The notes under the pieces: generated by a model
Seen by the model: the letters and a program-made list of their open reading frames with translations, nothing else
Databases searched by the model: none
What the model was told of the DNA's origin: nothing
Made by a program: the position numbers and the translations under genes
In this document: one piece after another, positions 39,591 to 52,150 of the stretch
Layout of the letters: the number at the start of each line of letters is the position of its first letter
Numbering within the stretch: position 1 is the first letter of the stretch
Source of the DNA: Amaranthus tricolor
Taxonomy: Eukaryota; Streptophyta; Magnoliopsida; Caryophyllales; Amaranthaceae
Assembly (NCBI RefSeq): GCF_026212465.1
Contig: NC_080059.1
Location: 16,134,651 to 16,198,650 of the forward strand
Direction: 5' to 3'
DNA: 64,000 nucleotides

Positions 39591-42500
39591 GCAAAACAAA
39601 CCAAGTTTAAGCTATTTTATGCGCGGAGTGCCAAAAAGGCTTTAAAACGCTTTAAATCGCAATTTAACATGTAATTTCTATCATATGACTATGATTTTCA
39701 ATTATAACCACCTCAACACAATAATATATATATATACCATATAGGGTTGTGTGCCAATTTCGTGCAAAACAACCAAGTTTGATCTACTTTATGCGCGAAA
39801 GTGCAAAAAAAAAATTTAAAACCATTAAAATCGCAACTTAACACGTAATTTCTAGCATATTACTATAATTTTTGATTCAAACCACTCTACACACAAATAT
39901 ATACCAAATAGGTTGTGTGCCAAGTATCGTGCAGAACACCAACCAAGTTTGAGCTACTTTATGCGCGAAAGTGTCAAAAAATCTTAAAAACCCTTAAAAT
40001 CGGAACTTAGCACGTAATTTCTAGCATATGACTATGATTTTCAATTCTAACTACTTCAACACGATTATATATACCAAATAGTGTTGTGTGCCAAGTTTCG
40101 TGCAAAATAAACCATGTTAAATCTACTTTATTCGCAAAAGTGCCATAAATGCTAAAAGCCCTTAAAATCAAAACTTAGCAAGTAATTTCTAGCATATGAA
40201 TATGATTTTCAATTCTAACCACTTTAACACAAAAATATATACTAAATAGTGTTGTGTGCCAAGTTTCGTGCAAAACAAGCCTTATTTGAGCAACTTTATG
40301 CGCGAAGTGCCAAAAAGCTCAAAAACCCTTTCAATCGCAATTTAACATGTAATTTCTAACATATGACTATGATTTTTAATTCTAACCTTTCAACACGATA
40401 ATATAAACCAAATAGTGTTGGGAGCCGATTTCGTGCAAAACCAACCATGTTTGAGCTACTTTATTTACGAAAGTGTAAAAAAAGCATAAAAAACCCTTAA
40501 AATCATAACTTAGCACGTAATTTTTAGCATATCACTTTGATTTTCAATTGTAAGCACTTCAACACAATAATATATACCAAAAAGTGTTGTGTGCTAAGTT
40601 TCGTGTAAAACAAACCAAGTATGAGCTACTTAAAGCGCGAAAGTGTCAAAAAATAAAAACGCTTAAAATCGAAACTTAGCAGATATTTTTCTTACATGTG
40701 ACTATGATTTTATATTCTAACGACTTCAACACGATTATATATACCAAATAGTGTTGCGTTCTAATTTCGTGCAAAACAAACCAAGTTTGATCTACTACTT
40801 TATGCGCGAAAGTGCCAAAAAATCTTAAAACTCTTAAAATCGCAACTTAGCTAGTAATTGATAGCATAAGACTATGATTTTCAATTATAACCACTTCAAC
40901 ACAATAATATATACCAAATAGTTTTTGTGTGCCAATTTCGTGCAAAACAAACCAAGTTTGAGCTACTTCATGCGCGAAAGTGCCAAAAAATCTTAAAAAC
41001 ACTTAAAATCGCAACTTAGCTAGTAATTTCTAGCATATGACGATGATTTTCATTATTAACCACTTCAACACAATAATATATACCAAATAGTGTTATGTGC
41101 CAAGTTTCGTGCAAAACAAACCAAGTTTGAGCTACTTTATGCGCGGAGTGCCAAAAAAGCTTAAACACCCGTTAAATCGCAATTTAACATGTAATTTTTA
41201 TCATATGAATATGATTTTAAATATAACAACTTCAACTCAATAATATATACCAAATACTGTTGCGTGCCAATTTCATGCAAAACAAACCAAGTTTGATCTA
41301 CTTATGCGCGAAAGTGCCAAATACGCTTAAAAAACCATTGAAATTGCAAATTAGCAACTTATTTGTAGCATATGACTATGATTTTCAATTATAACCACTT
41401 CAACACAATAATATATACCACATTGTGTTGCGTTCCAATTTCGTGTAAAACAAACCAAGTTTGATCTACTTTATCCGCGAAAGTGCCAAAAAATCTTAAA
41501 AGCTCTTAAAATCGCAACTTAGCTAGTAATTTCTAGCATATGACTATGATTTTCAATTATATCCACTTCAACACAATAATATTTACCAAATAGTATTGTG
41601 TGCCAAGCTTCGTGCGAAACAAACCAAGTTTGAGCTACTTTATGCGCGAAAGTGCCAAAAAATGTAAAAAACCCTTAAAATCGCAACTTAACTAGTAATT
41701 TCTAGCATATGACTATGATTTCAATTATAACCACTTCAACACAATAATATATACCAAATAGTGTATGTGCCTAGTTTCGTGCAAAACAAACCAAGTTTGA
41801 GCTATTTTATGCGCGGAGTGCCAAAAAAGCATAAAAAACCTTTAAATCGCAATTTAACATGTAATTTCTATCTTATGACTATGATTTTCAATTATAACCA
41901 CCTCAACACAATAATATATTATACCATATCGTGTTGTGTGCCAATTTCGTGCAAAAAAAACAAAGTTTGATCTACTTTATGCGCGAAAGTGGAAAAAAAT
42001 CTTTAAAACCATTAAAATCGCAACTTAACACGTAATTTCTAGCATATGACTATAATTTTTAATTCAAACCACTTCAACACACAAATATATACCCAATAGT
42101 GTTGTGTGCCAAGTTTCGTGCGAAACAAACCAGGTTTGATATACTTTATGCGCGAAAGTGCCAAAAAAATCTTAAAAACTCTTAAAATCGCAACTTAGCT
42201 AGTAATATCTAGCATATGACTATGATTTTCAATTATAACCACTTCAACAAAATAATATTTACCAAATAGTGTTGTGTGCCAAGCTTCGTGCAAAACAAAC
42301 CAAGTTTGAGCTACTTTATGCGCGAAAATGCCAAAAAATGTTAAAATCGCAACTTAGCTAGTAATTTCTAGCATATGACTATGATTTTCAATTATAACCA
42401 CTTCAACACAATAAAATTTACAAAATAGTGTTGTGTGCCAAGCTTCGTGCAAAATAAACCAAATTTGAGCTACTTTATGCGCGAAAGTGCCAAAAAATGT

Positions 42501-42953
42501 TAAAAACCCTTAAAATCGCAACTTAGCTAGTAATTTCTAGCATATGACTATGATTTTCAATTATAACCACTTCAACACAATAATATATTCCAAATAGTGT
42601 TATGTGCCAAGTTTCGTGCAAAACAAACCAAGTTTGAGCTATTTTATGCGCAGAGTGCCAAAAAAGCTTAAAAACTCTTTAAATCGCAATTTAACATGTA
42701 ATTTATATCATATGACTATGATTTTCAATTATAACCACCTCAACACAATAATATATATATACCATATAGTGTTGTGTGCCAATTTCGTGCAAAACAAACC
42801 GAGTTTGATCTACTTTATGCGCGAAAGTGCAAAAAAAATCTTTAAAACCATTAAAATCGCAACTTAACACGTAATTTCTAGCATATGACTATAATTTTTA
42901 ATTCAAACCACTTCAACACACAAATATATACCAAATAGTGTTGTGTGCCAAGT

Positions 42954-43960
42954 TTCATGCAGAACAAACCAAGTTTGAGCTACTTTATGCGCGAAAGTGC
43001 CAAAAAATGTAAAAAACCCTTAAAATCGCAACTTAGCTAGTAATTTCTAGCATATGACTATGATTTTCAATTATAACCACTTCAACACAATAATATATAC
43101 CAAATAGTGTTATGTGCCTAGTTTCGTGCAAAACAAACCAAGTTTGAGCTATTTTTATGCGCGGAGTGCCAAAAAAGCATAAAAAACCTTTAAATCGCAA
43201 TTTAACATGTAATTTCTATCTTATGACTATGATTTTCAATTATAACCACCTCAACACAATAATATATATACCATATCGTGTTGTGTGCCAATTTTGTGCA
43301 AAAAAAAACCAAGTTTGATCTACTTTATGCGCGAAAGTGGAAAAAAAATCTTTAAAACCATTAAAATCGCAACTTAACACGTAATTTCTAGCATATGACT
43401 ATAATTTTTAATTCAAACCACTTCAACACACAAATATATACCCAATAGTGTTGTGTGCCAAGTTTCGTGCGAAACAAACCAGGTTTGATATACTTTATGC
43501 GCGAAAGTGCCAAAAAATCTTAAAAACTCTTAAAATCGCAACTTAGCTAGTAATATCTAGCATATGACTATGATTTTCAATTATAACCACTTCAACAAAA
43601 TAATATTTACCAAATAGTGTTGTGTGCCAAGCTTCGTGCAAAACAAACCAAGTTTGAGCTACTTTATGCGCGAAAATGCCAAAAAATGTTAAAATCGCAA
43701 CTTAGCTAGTAATTTCTAGCATATGACTATGATTTTCAATTATAACCACTTCAACACAATAAAATTTACAAAATAGTGTTGTGTGCCAATTTCGTGCAAA
43801 ACAAACCAAGTTTGATCTACTTTATGCGCGAAAGTGCAAAAAAATCTTTAAAACCATTAAAATCGCAACTTAACACGTAATTTCTAGCATATGACTATAA
43901 TTTTTAATTCAAACCACTTCAACACACAAATATATACCAAATAGTGTTGTGTGCCAAGTT
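42954..43960 (+). repeat. 1,007-bp (six-monomer) insertion relative to the 58-kb copy
   Basis: After TCATGCAGAACAAACC (42,954) this copy moves into monomers resembling 41.65-42.5 kb. It reaches TCATGCAGAACAAACC again at 43,961 and only then continues as in the paralogous copy at 58,021. The added length is 1,007 bp, about six monomers. A matching deletion in the other copy is the alternative. Confidence 0.75.
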
Positions 43961-44470
43961 TCATGCAGAACAAACCAAGTTTTAGCTACTTTATGCGCGA
44001 AAGTGTCAAAAAATCTTAAAAACCCTTAAAATCGCAACTTAGCACGTAATTTCTAGCATATGACTATGTTTTCAATTCTAACTACTTCAACACGATTATA
44101 TATACCAAATAGTGTTGTGTGCCAAGTTTCGTGCAAAATAAACCATGTTAAATCTACTTTATTCGCAAAAGTGCCATAAACGTTAAAAAAACCCTTAAAA
44201 TCGAAACTTCGCAAGTAATTTCTAGCATATGAATATAATTTTCAATTCTAACCACTTTAACACAAAAATATATACTAAATAGTGTTGTGTACCAAGTTTC
44301 GTGCAAAACAATCCTTGTTTGAGCAACTTTATGCGCGAAGTGCCAAAAAAGCTCAAAAACCCTTTAAATCGCAATTTAACATGTAATTTCTAACATATGA
44401 CTATGATTTTCAATTCTAACCATTTCATCAAGATAATATAAACCAAATAGTGTTGGGAGCCGATTTCGTG

Positions 44471-46322
44471 CAAAACAAACCAAGTTTGAGCTATTTTATG
44501 CGCAGAGTGCCAAAAAAGCTTAAAAACTCTTTAAATCGCAATTTAACATGTAATTTATATCATATGACTATGATTTTCAATTATAACCACCTCAACACAA
44601 TAATATATATATACCATATAGTGTTGTGTGCCAATTTCGTGCAAAACAAACCGAGTTTGATCTACTTTATGCGCGAAAGTGCAAAAAAATCTTTAAAACC
44701 ATTAAAATCGCAACTTAACACGTAATTTCTAGCATATGACTATAATTTTTAATTCAAACCACTTCAACACACAAATATATACCAAATAGTGTTGTGTGCC
44801 AAGTTTCATGCAGAACAAACCAAGTTTGAGCTACTTTATGCGCGAAAGTGCCAAAAAATGTAAAAAAACCCTTAAAATCGCAACTTAGCTAGTAATTTCT
44901 AGCATATGACTATGATTTTCAATTATAACCACTTCAACACAATAATATATACCAAATAGTGTTATGTGCCTAGTTTCGTGCAAAACAAACCAAGTTTGAG
45001 CTATTTTATGCGCGGAGTGCCAAAAAAGCATAAAAAACCTTTAAATCGCAATTTAACATGTAATTTCTATCTTATGACTATGATTTTCAATTATAACCAC
45101 CTCAACACAATAATATATATACCATATCGTGTTGTGTGCCAATTTTGTGCAAAAAAAACCAAGTTTGATCTACTTTATGCGCGAAAGTGGAAAAAAATCT
45201 TTAAAACCATTAAAATCGCAACTTAACACGTAATTTCTAGCATATGACTATAATTTTTAATTCAAACCACTTCAACACACAAATATATACCCAATAGTGT
45301 TGTGTGCCAAGTTTCGTGCGAAACAAACCAGGTTTGATATACTTTATGCGCGAAAGTGCCAAAAAATCTTAAAAACTCTTAAAATCGCAACTTAGCTAGT
45401 AATATCTAGCATATGACTATGATTTTCAATTATAACCACTTCCACAAAATAATATTTACCAAATAGTGTTGTGTGCCAAGCTTCGTGCAAAACAAACCAA
45501 GTTTGAGCTACTTTATGCGCGAAAATGCCAAAAAATGTTAAAATCGCAACTTAGCTAGTAATTTCTAGCATATGACTATGATTTTCAATTATAACCACTT
45601 CAACACAATAAAATTTACAAAATAGTGTTGTGTGCCAATTTCGTGCAAAACAAACCAAGTTTGATCTACTTTATGCGCGAAAGTGCAAAAAAATCTTTAA
45701 AACCATTAAAATCGCAACTTAACACGTAATTTCTAGCATATGACTATAATTTTTAATTCAAAACCACTTCAACACACAAATATATACCCAAATAGTGTTG
45801 TGTGCCAAGTTTCATGCAGAACAAACCAAGTTTTAGCTACTTTATGCGCGAAAGTGTCAAAAATCTTAAAAACCCTTAAAATCGCAACTTAGCACGTAAT
45901 TTCTAGCATATGACTATGTTTTCAATTCTAACTACTTCAACACGATTATATATACCAAATAGTGTTGTGTGCCAAGTTTCGTGCAAAATAAACCATGTTA
46001 AATCTACTTTATTCGCAAAAGTGCCATAAACGTTAAAAAAACCCTTAAAATCGAAACTTCGCAAGTAATTTCTAGCATATGAATATAATTTTCAATTCTA
46101 ACCACTTTAACACAAAAATATATACTAAATAGTGTTGTGTACCAAGTTTCGTGCAAAACAATCCTTGTTTGAGCAACTTTATGCGCGAAGTGCCAAAAAA
46201 GCTCAAAAACCCTTTAAAATCGCAATTTAACATGTAATTTCTAACATATGACTATGATTTTCAATTCTAACCATTTCATCAAGATAATATAAACCAAATA
46301 GTGTTGGGAGCCGATTTCGTGC
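44471..46322 (+). repeat. Second copy of an 1,851-bp (eleven-monomer) tandem duplication
   Basis: It repeats ~42,620-44,470 at an offset of 1,851 bp (TCATGCAGAAC at 43961 and 45812). The two copies are almost identical, including CTATGTTTTCAATTC and CATAAACGTTAAAAAAACCC. The left junction is visible: GGGAGCCGATTTCGTGC at ~44,456 joins a monomer with TGCGCAGAGTGCC. At ~46,310 the same GGGAGCC box continues normally into ATTTACGAAAGTG. Confidence 0.83.
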
Positions 46323-48300
46323 AAAACAAACCATGTTTGAGCTAATTTATTTACGAAAGTGTAAAAAAGCATAAAAAACCTTAAAATCATAACTTAGCAC
46401 GTAATTTCTAGCATATCACTTTGATTTTCAATTGTAAGCACTTCAACACAATAATATATACCAAATAGTTTTGTGTGCTAAGTTTCGTGTAAAACAAACC
46501 AAGTATGAGATACTTAATGCGCGAAAAGTGTCAAAAAATAAAAACGCTTAAAATCGAAACTTAGCAGGTATTTTCTTACATATGACTATGATTTTATATT
46601 CTAACTACTTCAACACGATTATATATACCAAATAGTGTTGCGTTCGAATTTCGTGCAAAACAAACCAAGTTTGATCTATTTTATGCGCGAAAGTGCCAAA
46701 AAATCTTAAAAACTCTTAAAATCGCAACTTAGCTAGTAATTGATAGCATAAGACTGATTTTCAATTATAACCACTTCAACACAATAATATATACCAAATA
46801 GTGTTGTGTGCCAATTTCGTGCAAAAAAAAACCAAGTTTTCATGCGCGAAAGTGCCAAAAAATCTTAAAAACAGTTAAAATCGCAACTTAGCTAGTAATT
46901 TCTAGCATATGACGATGATTTTCAATTATAACCACTTTAACACAATAATATATACAAAATAGTGTTATGTGCCAAGTTTCGTGCAAAACAAACCAAGTTT
47001 GAGCTACTTTATGCGCGGAGTGCCAAAAAAGCTTAAAAACCCGTTAAGTTGCAATTTAAAATGTAATTTTTATCATATGAATATGATTTTAAATTATAAC
47101 AACTTCAACTCAATAATATATAACAAATAGTGTTGCGTGCCAATTTCGTGCAAAACAAACCAAGTTTGATCTACTTTATGCGCGAAAGTGGAAAAAAATC
47201 TTTAAAACCATTAAAATCGCAACTTAACACGTAATTTCTAGCATATGACTATGATTTTCAATTATAACCACTTCAACAAAATAATATTTACCAAATAGTG
47301 TTGTGTGCCAAGTTTCGTGCAAAACAAACCAAGTTTGAGCTACTTTATGCGCGAAAATGCCAAAAAACGTTAAAATCGCAACTTAGCTAGTAATTTCTAG
47401 CATATGACTATGATTTTCAATTATAACCACTTCAACACAATAAAATTTACTAAATAGTGTTGTGTGCCAAGCTTCGTGCAAAACAAACCAAATTTGAGCT
47501 ACTTTATGCGCGAAAGTGCCAAAAAATGTTAAAAACCCTTAAAATCGCAACTTAGCAAGTAATTTCTAGCATATGACTATGATTTTAAATTATAACCACT
47601 TTAACACAATAATATATTCCAAATAGTGTTATGTGCCAAGTTTCGTGCAAAACAAACCAAGTTTGAGCTATTTTATGCGCGGAGTGCCAAAAAAGCTTAA
47701 AAACCCTTTAAATAGCAATTTAACATGTAATTTCTATGATATGACTATGATTTTCAATTATAACCACCTCAACACAATAATATATATACCATATAGTGTT
47801 GTGTGCCAATTTCGTGCAAAACAAACCAAGTTTGATCTACTTTATGCGCGAAAGTGCAAAAAAATCTTTAAAACCATTAAAATCGCAACTTAACACGTAA
47901 TTTCTAGCATATGACTATAATTTTTGATTCAAACCACTTCAACACACAAATATATACCAAATAGTGTTGTGTGCCAAGTATCGTGCAGAACAAACCAAGT
48001 TTGAGCTACTTTATGCGCGAAAGTGTCAAAAAATCTTAAAAACCCTTAAAATCGCAACTTAGCACGTAATTTCTAGCATATGACTATGATTTTCAATTCT
48101 AACTACTTCAACACGATTATATATACCAAATAGTGTTGTGTGCCAATTGTCGTTCAAAATAAACCATGTTAAATCTACTTTATTCGCAAAAGTTCCAAAA
48201 ATGCTAAAAAACATTTAAAATCGAAACTTAACAAGTAATTTCAAGCATATGAATATGATTTTAAATTCTAACCACTTTAACACAAAAATATATACTAAAT

Positions 48301-50576
48301 AGTGTTGTGTGCCAAGTTTCGAGCAAAACAAGCCTTGTTTGAGCTACTTTAAGCGCGAAAGTGCCAAAAAAGCTTAAAAACCATTAAAATCGCAACTTAA
48401 CACGTAATTTCTAGCATATGACTATGATTTTCAATTCAAACCACTTCAAAACAAAAATATATACCAAATAGTGTTGTGTGCCAAGCTTCGTGCGAAACAA
48501 ACCAAGTTTGACCTACTTTATGCGCGAAGTGCCAAAAAAGCTCATAAACCCTTTAAATCGCAATTTAACATGTAATTTCTATCATATGACTATTATTTTC
48601 AATTTTAACCATTTCAACACGATTGTATAAACCAAATAGTGTTAGGTGCCAATTTCGTGTAAAACAAACCATGTTTGAGCTACTTTATTTGCGAAAGTGT
48701 CAAAAAAGCGTAAAACCTTTAAAATCGCAACTTATCACGTAATTTCTATCATATCACTTTGATTTTCAATTATAACCACTTAAACAAAATAATATATACC
48801 AAATGGTATTGTGAGCCATGTTTCGTGCAAAACAAGCCAAGTTTGAGCTGCTTGATGTGCGAAAGTGCCAAAAAAGCTTAAAAACATTTAAAATCGTAAC
48901 TTTATACGTTATTTTTAGCATATGACTATGATTTTAATTTCTAACAACTTCAACACAATAATATATACCAAATAATTTGGTGTGCCAAGTTTCGTGCAAA
49001 ACAAACCAAGTTAAAGCTACTTTATGCGCAAAAGTGCCAAAAATACTAAAACAACCTTTAAAATCGCAACTTAGTGAGTAATTTCTAGCATATGAATATG
49101 ATTTTCAATTCTAACCACTTTAACACAAAAATATATACCAAATACCAAGTTTCATGCAAAACAAGCCCTGTTTGAGCCAAAAAAGCTTAAAAACTATTAA
49201 AATCGAAACTTAACACGTAATTTCTAGCATTTTACTATGATTTTTAATTCAAACCACTTCAACACAAAAATATATAACAAATAGTGTTCTGTGCCAAGTT
49301 TCGTGCAAAACAAACCACGTTTGAGCTACTTTATGCGCGCAAGTGTCAAAAAATCTTAAAAACCCATAAAATCGCAACTAATACTTAATATCTAGCATAT
49401 GACTATGATTTTAAATTATAACCACTTCAAGACAATAATATATACCAAATAGTGTTGTGTGCCAAGTTTTGTGCAAAACAAACCAAGTTTGAGCTACTTT
49501 ATGCGCGAAAGTGTCAAAAAACATGAAAAACGCTTAAAATCGAAACTTAGCAGGTATTTTCTTACATATGATTATGATTTTCAATTCTAACTACTTCAAC
49601 ACGATTATATATACCAAATAGTGTTGTGTGCCATGTTTCGTGCAAAACAAACGAAGCTAAATCTACTTTATTCGCAGAAGTGCCATAAATGCTAAAAACC
49701 CTTAAAATCGAAACTTAGCATGTGATTTCTAGCATATGAATATGATTTTCAATTTCTAGCATATATACTAAATAGTGTTGTGTGCCATGTTTTGTGCAAA
49801 ACAAGCAAAGTTTGAGCTGCTTTATGTGCAAAAGTGCCAAAAAAGGTTTAAAACAATTAAAATCGCAACTTAACACGTTATTTTTAGCATATGACTATGA
49901 TTTTAATTTATAACAACTTCAACACAATAATATACCAAATAATGTGGTGTGCCAAGTTTCGTGCAAAACAAACCAAGTGAAAGCTACTTTATGCGTAAAA
50001 GTGCCAAAAATGCTAAAAAAAACCATTAAAATCGCAACTTAGCAAGAAATTTCTAGCATATGAATTTGATTTTCATTGCTAACCACTTTAACATAAATAT
50101 ATATACAAAATATTGTTGTCTACCAAGTTCTGTGCAAAAAAAGCCTTGTTTGAGCTACTTTATGCGTGAAAGTGCCAAAAAAGCTTAAAAACCATTAAAA
50201 TCGCAACTTAACATGTAATTTCTAGCATATGACTATGTTTTTTAATTCAAACCACTTCAACACACAAATATATACCGAATAGTGTTGTGTGCCATGTTTC
50301 GTGCAAAAGAAGCCAAGTTTGAGCAGCTTCATGTGCGAAAGTGCCAAAAAAGGTTTTAAACAATTAAAATCGCAACTTAACACGTTATTTTTAGCATATG
50401 ACTATGATTTTAATTTATAACAACTTCAACACAATAATATATACCAAATAATGTGGTGTGCCAAGTTTCGTGCAAAACAAACCAAGTGAAAGCTACTTTA
50501 TGTGTAAAAGTGCAAAAAATGCTAAAAAAAACCTTTAAGATCGCAACTTAGCAAGTAATTTCTAGCATATGAATAT
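48301..50576 (+). repeat. Subarray VI, first copy: most diverged monomers
   Basis: Monomers here have many private changes (GTTATTTTTAGCATATG, AATGTGGTGTGCC, GAGCTGCTTGATGTGCG) and several small internal deletions. A three-monomer local repeat of about 503 bp is seen (about 49,789-50,060 against 50,292-50,570). The block recurs from about 60.5 kb. Its divergence suggests older sequence or a subarray edge. No genes are seen. Confidence 0.78.
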
Positions 50577-52150
50577 GATTTTAAATTATAACAACTTCAA
50601 CTCAATAATATATACCAAATACTATTGCGTGCCAATTTCGTGCAAAACAAACCAAGTTTGATCTACTTTATGAGCGAAAGTGCCAAATACGCTTAAAAAC
50701 CATTGAAATCGCAAATTAGCACGTAATTTGTAGCATATGACTATGATTTTCAATTATAACCACTTCAACACAATAATATATACCACATTGTGTTGCGTTC
50801 CAATTTCGTGCAAAACAAACCAAGTTTGATCTACTTTATGCGCGAAAGTGCCAAAAAATCTTAAAAGCTCTTAAAATCGCAACTTAGCTAGTAATTTCTA
50901 GCATATGATTATGATTTTCAATTATAACCACTTCAACACAATAATATTTACCAAATAGTGTTGTGTGCCAAGCTTCGTGCGAAACAAACCAAGTTTGATC
51001 TATTTTATGCGCGAAAGTGCCAAAAAATGTTTAAAACCCTTAAAATCGCAACTTAGCTAGTAATTTCTAGCATATGACTATGATTTTCAATTATAACCAC
51101 TTCAACACAATAATATATACCAAATAGTGTTATGTGCCTTGTTTCGTGCAAAACAAACTAAGTTTGAGCTATTTTATGCGCGGAGTGCCAAAAAAGCTTA
51201 AAAACCCTTTAAATCGCAATTTAACATGTAATTTCTATCATATGACTATGATTTTCAATTATAACCACCTCAACACAATAATATATATACCATATCGTGT
51301 TGTGTGCCAATTTCGTGCAAAAAAAACCAAGTTTGATCTACTTTATGCGCGAAAGTGAAAAAAAATCTTTAAAACCATTAAAATCGCAACTTAACACGTA
51401 ATTTCTAGCATATGACTATAATTTTTAATTCAAACCACTTCAACACACAAATATATACCAAATAGTGTTGTGTGACAAGTTTCGTGCAGAACAAACCAAG
51501 TTTGAGCTACTTTATGCGCGAAAGTGTCAAAAAATATTAAAAACTCTTAAAATCGCAACTTAGCACGTAATTTCTAGCATATGACTATGATTTTCAATTC
51601 TAACTACTTCAACACGATTATATATACCAAATAGTGTTGTGTGCCAAGTTTCGTGCAAAATAAACCATGTTAAATCTACTTTATTCGCAAAATTGCCATA
51701 AATGTTAAAAAAACCCTTAAAATCGAAACTTAGCAAGGATTTCTAGCATACGAATATAATTTTCAATTCTAACCACTTTAACACAAAAATATATACTAAA
51801 TAGCTTTGTGTACCAAGTTTCGTGCAAAACAAGCCCTGTTTGAGCAACTTTATGCGCGAAGTGCCAAAAAAGCTCAAAAACCCTTTAAATCGCAATTTAA
51901 CATGTAATTTCTAGCATATGACTATGATTTTTAATTCTAACCATTTCATCACGATAATATAAACTAAATAGTGTTGGGAGCCGATTTCGTGCAAAACAAA
52001 CCATGTTTGAGCTACTTTATTTACGAAAGTGTAAAAAAGCATAAAAACCCTTAAAATCATAACTTAGCACGTAATTTCTAGCATATCACTTTGATTTTCA
52101 ATTGTAAGCACTTCAACACAATAATATATACCAAATAGTGTTGTGTGCTA
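50577..52150 (+). repeat. Return to family V/III monomers
   Basis: Near the ATGAATATGATTTTAAATT box at ~50,570 the diverged family stops. Sequence then matches monomers near 41.2 and 56.27 kb (AAATACTATTGCGTGCC and TGCCAAATACGC), followed by the HOR anchor at 51134 and CCATATCGTGTTG. No gene is seen. Confidence 0.72.

Larger units (their letters stand above)
39591..48300 (+). repeat. Subarray V, first copy
   Basis: It begins where the subarray IV unit switches to the monomer with AAGTTTAAGCTATTTTATG (39603). Markers are GTGCCTAGTTTCGTGC, CCATATCGTGTTG, CCAGGTTTGATATAC and TCATGCAGAACAAACC. The whole block recurs from about 54,660 at an initial offset of 15,083 bp. This copy carries two expansions that the second copy lacks (42.95-43.96 kb and 44.47-46.32 kb). 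No genes are seen. Confidence 0.82.
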
